64,000 nt of DNA from Alphaproteobacteria bacterium (GTDB lineage: Bacteria > Pseudomonadota > Alphaproteobacteria > Rickettsiales > SXRF01): the NCBI GenBank assembly GCA_020049775.1, contig JAGVLO010000009.1, positions 21,079-85,078 on the forward strand. Direction: 5' to 3'. The translations under genes were made by a program, and so were the position numbers. The notes below the pieces were generated by a model that saw nothing but the letters and a program-made list of their open reading frames with translations, made no database searches and had not been told where the DNA came from. Positions 62,233-64,000 of the stretch are shown here, piece by piece (positions within the stretch are counted from its first letter, which is position 1; every line of letters starts with the position of its first letter).

Positions 62233-63810
62233 TCAGGGTCTTGGGTGTACTGGCTTCTGGCCCAGCAGCCGCCGCAGTGCGGCTTCCCAGCCCCGGATAC
62301 CGGCCATAAAAAGTTCAATAGCCGTCTTGTCGCCCCGACTATTTTCAGAAAGAAGTCCTTCGGCGATTACGTCGAAGGGCTTTCTCATTGTGGGGACGAG
62401 AGTTACGCCATCGAGACGTGAGTTCAAAAACACGATTTCGAGGATTCGACGCTTTTCGGGGTAGTCGGCGGTAAGCCATTGCTGCTTCAGCGTTTGCGAA
62501 AGTTCAAAAACTTTCGCCGCCAACTCCGCCGTTTCGTCATGCGAGCGGTCCACAGCATCGAGTTGCAGCTTGATCGAGGCAAGCCGGTCCCGCAGTTCCG
62601 TGTGCTTCTTGGCGAACGTATCCTGGTCGATGTCTTCGGCCAGACGCATGTTGAGCAGCCGGTCCTGCTGTTGCACCAGCAGCGTTTCCTGACGCTGAAG
62701 CTCCGCACGTTGAGCAAGTGACTCGGCCTGCGAATCGCGGGTCTTTGACGCCAGCACCATCCGGAACCAGTCGCGGACGTTTTCGTCTTCCACCCGCATC
62801 TTGTCGAAGACGGCCATCACCTGCGTATCGAGATCGGCTTCCGTCACGCGGACGCGAGGATGGTCCTTCTTCGTGTAGTAGGTGCATCGGTAGTAAGTGT
62901 AGAACCGCTCGCCTGACTTCATCTTCTTGCGGACACGCTCGCCGGTGATCGGATGCCCGCAATGCCCGCACTGGATGACATCGCCGGCATAGGTCAGCGT
63001 GTGCGACTGGTAGACATGCCCGCCGAGCAGCGTCTGCACGCGATTCCACGTCGCACGGTCAACCAGCGGCTCATGCTTGCCGGGATACCACTCGCCCTTG
63101 TGCAGAAGCTCGCCGATGTACGCACGGTCCTTGAGGATGTTGTGGACGGAGCTACGCGGGAACTTCGGTTGTGACGCCCGGAAGACCATGCCTTCGGCAT
63201 TGATCCGCTCGACCAGGCCGTCCAGCGTGAGATTGTCGTAAGCGTACAGATGGAAAATACGTTTGACGTTCGCCGCAGCTTGCGGTTCGATTTCGATGAG
63301 GCCGCGACCTTCCTTGCGGACGTTACGGTAGCCGTAGGGAGCCAGACCGACGAACCAGCCTTCCTGAACGCGGCGGGCCAGCCCTTCGCGGACATCGACG
63401 GATTGCTGTTCGGTGTAGAAGCTGGCCATGTTCGCCAGCGTCCGCCGCATCATGCGACCGGCAGGCGTGTTCTCAGTCGGCTGGGAAACGGAAATGAACG
63501 GCAGGTCGTATTCCGACTCCAGCCGTTCGAGTTCAACGTAATCGAAGAGATTGCGAGCCGCACGGTCTACCTTGTAGAAGAGCAGCCCATCGAGAAATGC
63601 CGCGTTCTTTTTCGCGTAGGCAACCAACTCGCGAAAAGTCTTCCGCTCGTCGCCCTTGCTGGCCGTCTCGGCAATCTTGAAGAGCTTGATGATTTCGCCG
63701 CCGGCTTGCGTCGCATAACGCTTGAGTGCGTCCTCTTGCACTTCGAGCGAAAAGCCCTCGCGTTCCTGCTCCCGACTGCTCACCCGTGCCAGTGCGACGA
63801 ACTGTTTCAT
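62233..63810 (-). CDS. Large serine recombinase
   Basis: 525 residues. The resolvase domain starts ALARVSSREQEREGFSLE with the nucleophilic Ser in RVSS (S11 or S12), and DGLLFYKVDRAARN. The recombinase domain (about 155-260) contains APYGYRNVRKEGRG. A zinc ribbon, CGHCGHPITGERV with a later Cys, and a long coiled coil (about 350-440) complete the large-serine-recombinase plan. Such enzymes integrate phages and mobile elements. It lies 3 bp after a small upstream gene that runs off the window. Confidence 0.93.
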   Translation of the reverse strand: MKQFVALARVSSREQEREGFSLEVQEDALKRYATQAGGEIIKLFKIAETASKGDERKTFRELVAYAKKNAAFLDGLLFYKVDRAARNLFDYVELERLESEYDLPFISVSQPTENTPAGRMMRRTLANMASFYTEQQSVDVREGLARRVQEGWFVGLAPYGYRNVRKEGRGLIEIEPQAAANVKRIFHLYAYDNLTLDGLVERINAEGMVFRASQPKFPRSSVHNILKDRAYIGELLHKGEWYPGKHEPLVDRATWNRVQTLLGGHVYQSHTLTYAGDVIQCGHCGHPITGERVRKKMKSGERFYTYYRCTYYTKKDHPRVRVTEADLDTQVMAVFDKMRVEDENVRDWFRMVLASKTRDSQAESLAQRAELQRQETLLVQQQDRLLNMRLAEDIDQDTFAKKHTELRDRLASIKLQLDAVDRSHDETAELAAKVFELSQTLKQQWLTADYPEKRRILEIVFLNSRLDGVTLVPTMRKPFDVIAEGLLSENSRGDKTAIELFMAGIRGWEAALRRLLGQKPVHPRP

Positions 63811-63813
63811 GGC

Positions 63814-64000
63814 TCAAGACCTCGACGAAAGCACATCGAACAACCGACCGACATCCACAAGCATTGTAACGGCTTCGTCGGCCGTCAGCACGTCTTTGTA
63901 GAAGGGTTGCCAGGTGCGAATCGTCGCGTCGATGAGTTCAGCGGTGATCCAGTCCGGTGCCCCGGCCGGGACGATGCTCTGGCGAGCACCCTCCTGGACT
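63814..64000 (-). CDS. Small protein upstream of the recombinase, partial (N-terminus outside window)
   Basis: The last 61 codons read APDWITAELIDATIRTWQPF, then LTADEAVTMLVDVGRLFDVL and a stop 3 bp before the recombinase start. I have the impression that short proteins of this type precede large serine recombinases in other genomes, but I cannot name a family. Probably co-transcribed and coupled with the recombinase. Confidence 0.65.
   Translation of the reverse strand, partial: VQEGARQSIVPAGAPDWITAELIDATIRTWQPFYKDVLTADEAVTMLVDVGRLFDVLSSRS

Overview
The window reads as chromosomal DNA of an alphaproteobacterium. Supporting signs are the initiator tRNA with its C1:A72 mismatch, glyS followed directly by pyruvate phosphate dikinase, an FNR-type regulator beside a complete ccoNOQP-GHIS set, and small alphaproteobacterial protein families. 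The lineage cannot be fixed from sequence alone; the many unrecognised 300-600 residue proteins suggest a poorly sampled group.

1-36.4 kb is backbone. It starts with a membrane glycosyltransferase pair on the minus strand, several small housekeeping genes, a UmuD-like protein behind a palindromic operator, and tRNA-Thr. A tightly packed ten-gene run follows (5.4-17.8 kb): glyQ, phzF-like, panD, glyS, ppdK, gltX, cysS, an unknown gene, cimA and trmJ. Next is a signalling trio (cyclase-like DUF3095, metallo-beta-lactamase fold, GAF-HD-GYP) and an ABC-F ATPase. At 23.4-34.0 kb is a low-oxygen block. An Fnr/Crp regulator sits among three perfect TTGAC-N4-GTCAA boxes. One lies between it and a divergent string of five tiny genes plus an ATP-grasp ligase. 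One lies ahead of a putative terminated small RNA. One lies ahead of the cbb3 oxidase operon (ccoN-O-Q-P-G-H-I-S, led by a 47-codon gene).

36.4-57.2 kb is an integrated mobile element in tRNA-fMet. A 47-bp direct repeat of the 3' part of the tRNA lies at both ends, and a P4-type tyrosine integrase lies at the right end with an HTH/excisionase-like protein and an HUH replication protein. A second short tyrosine recombinase and a papain-like protein lie at the left end. Shared short repeats inside each end look like integrase arm sites. Cargo includes DUF3768, DUF3015 with DUF4105, a lipoprotein, and an unrecognised six-gene module (45.3-53.4 kb). That module is two divergent operons of membrane, coiled-coil and low-complexity proteins, bounded by two ~142-bp direct repeats.

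57.2-64 kb is visibly richer in G+C and is a second, decayed mobile region. It holds a truncated integrase joined to a relaxase fragment, a 5'-truncated DUF2075 helicase, an AbiE-type toxin-antitoxin pair whose toxin carries extra WYL-like and zinc-finger-like parts, and a large serine recombinase.

The best candidates for undescribed biology are the two tandem 42-residue secreted-peptide paralogues upstream of the ATP-grasp enzyme, the six-gene repeat-bounded module, and the FNR-box small RNA candidate.
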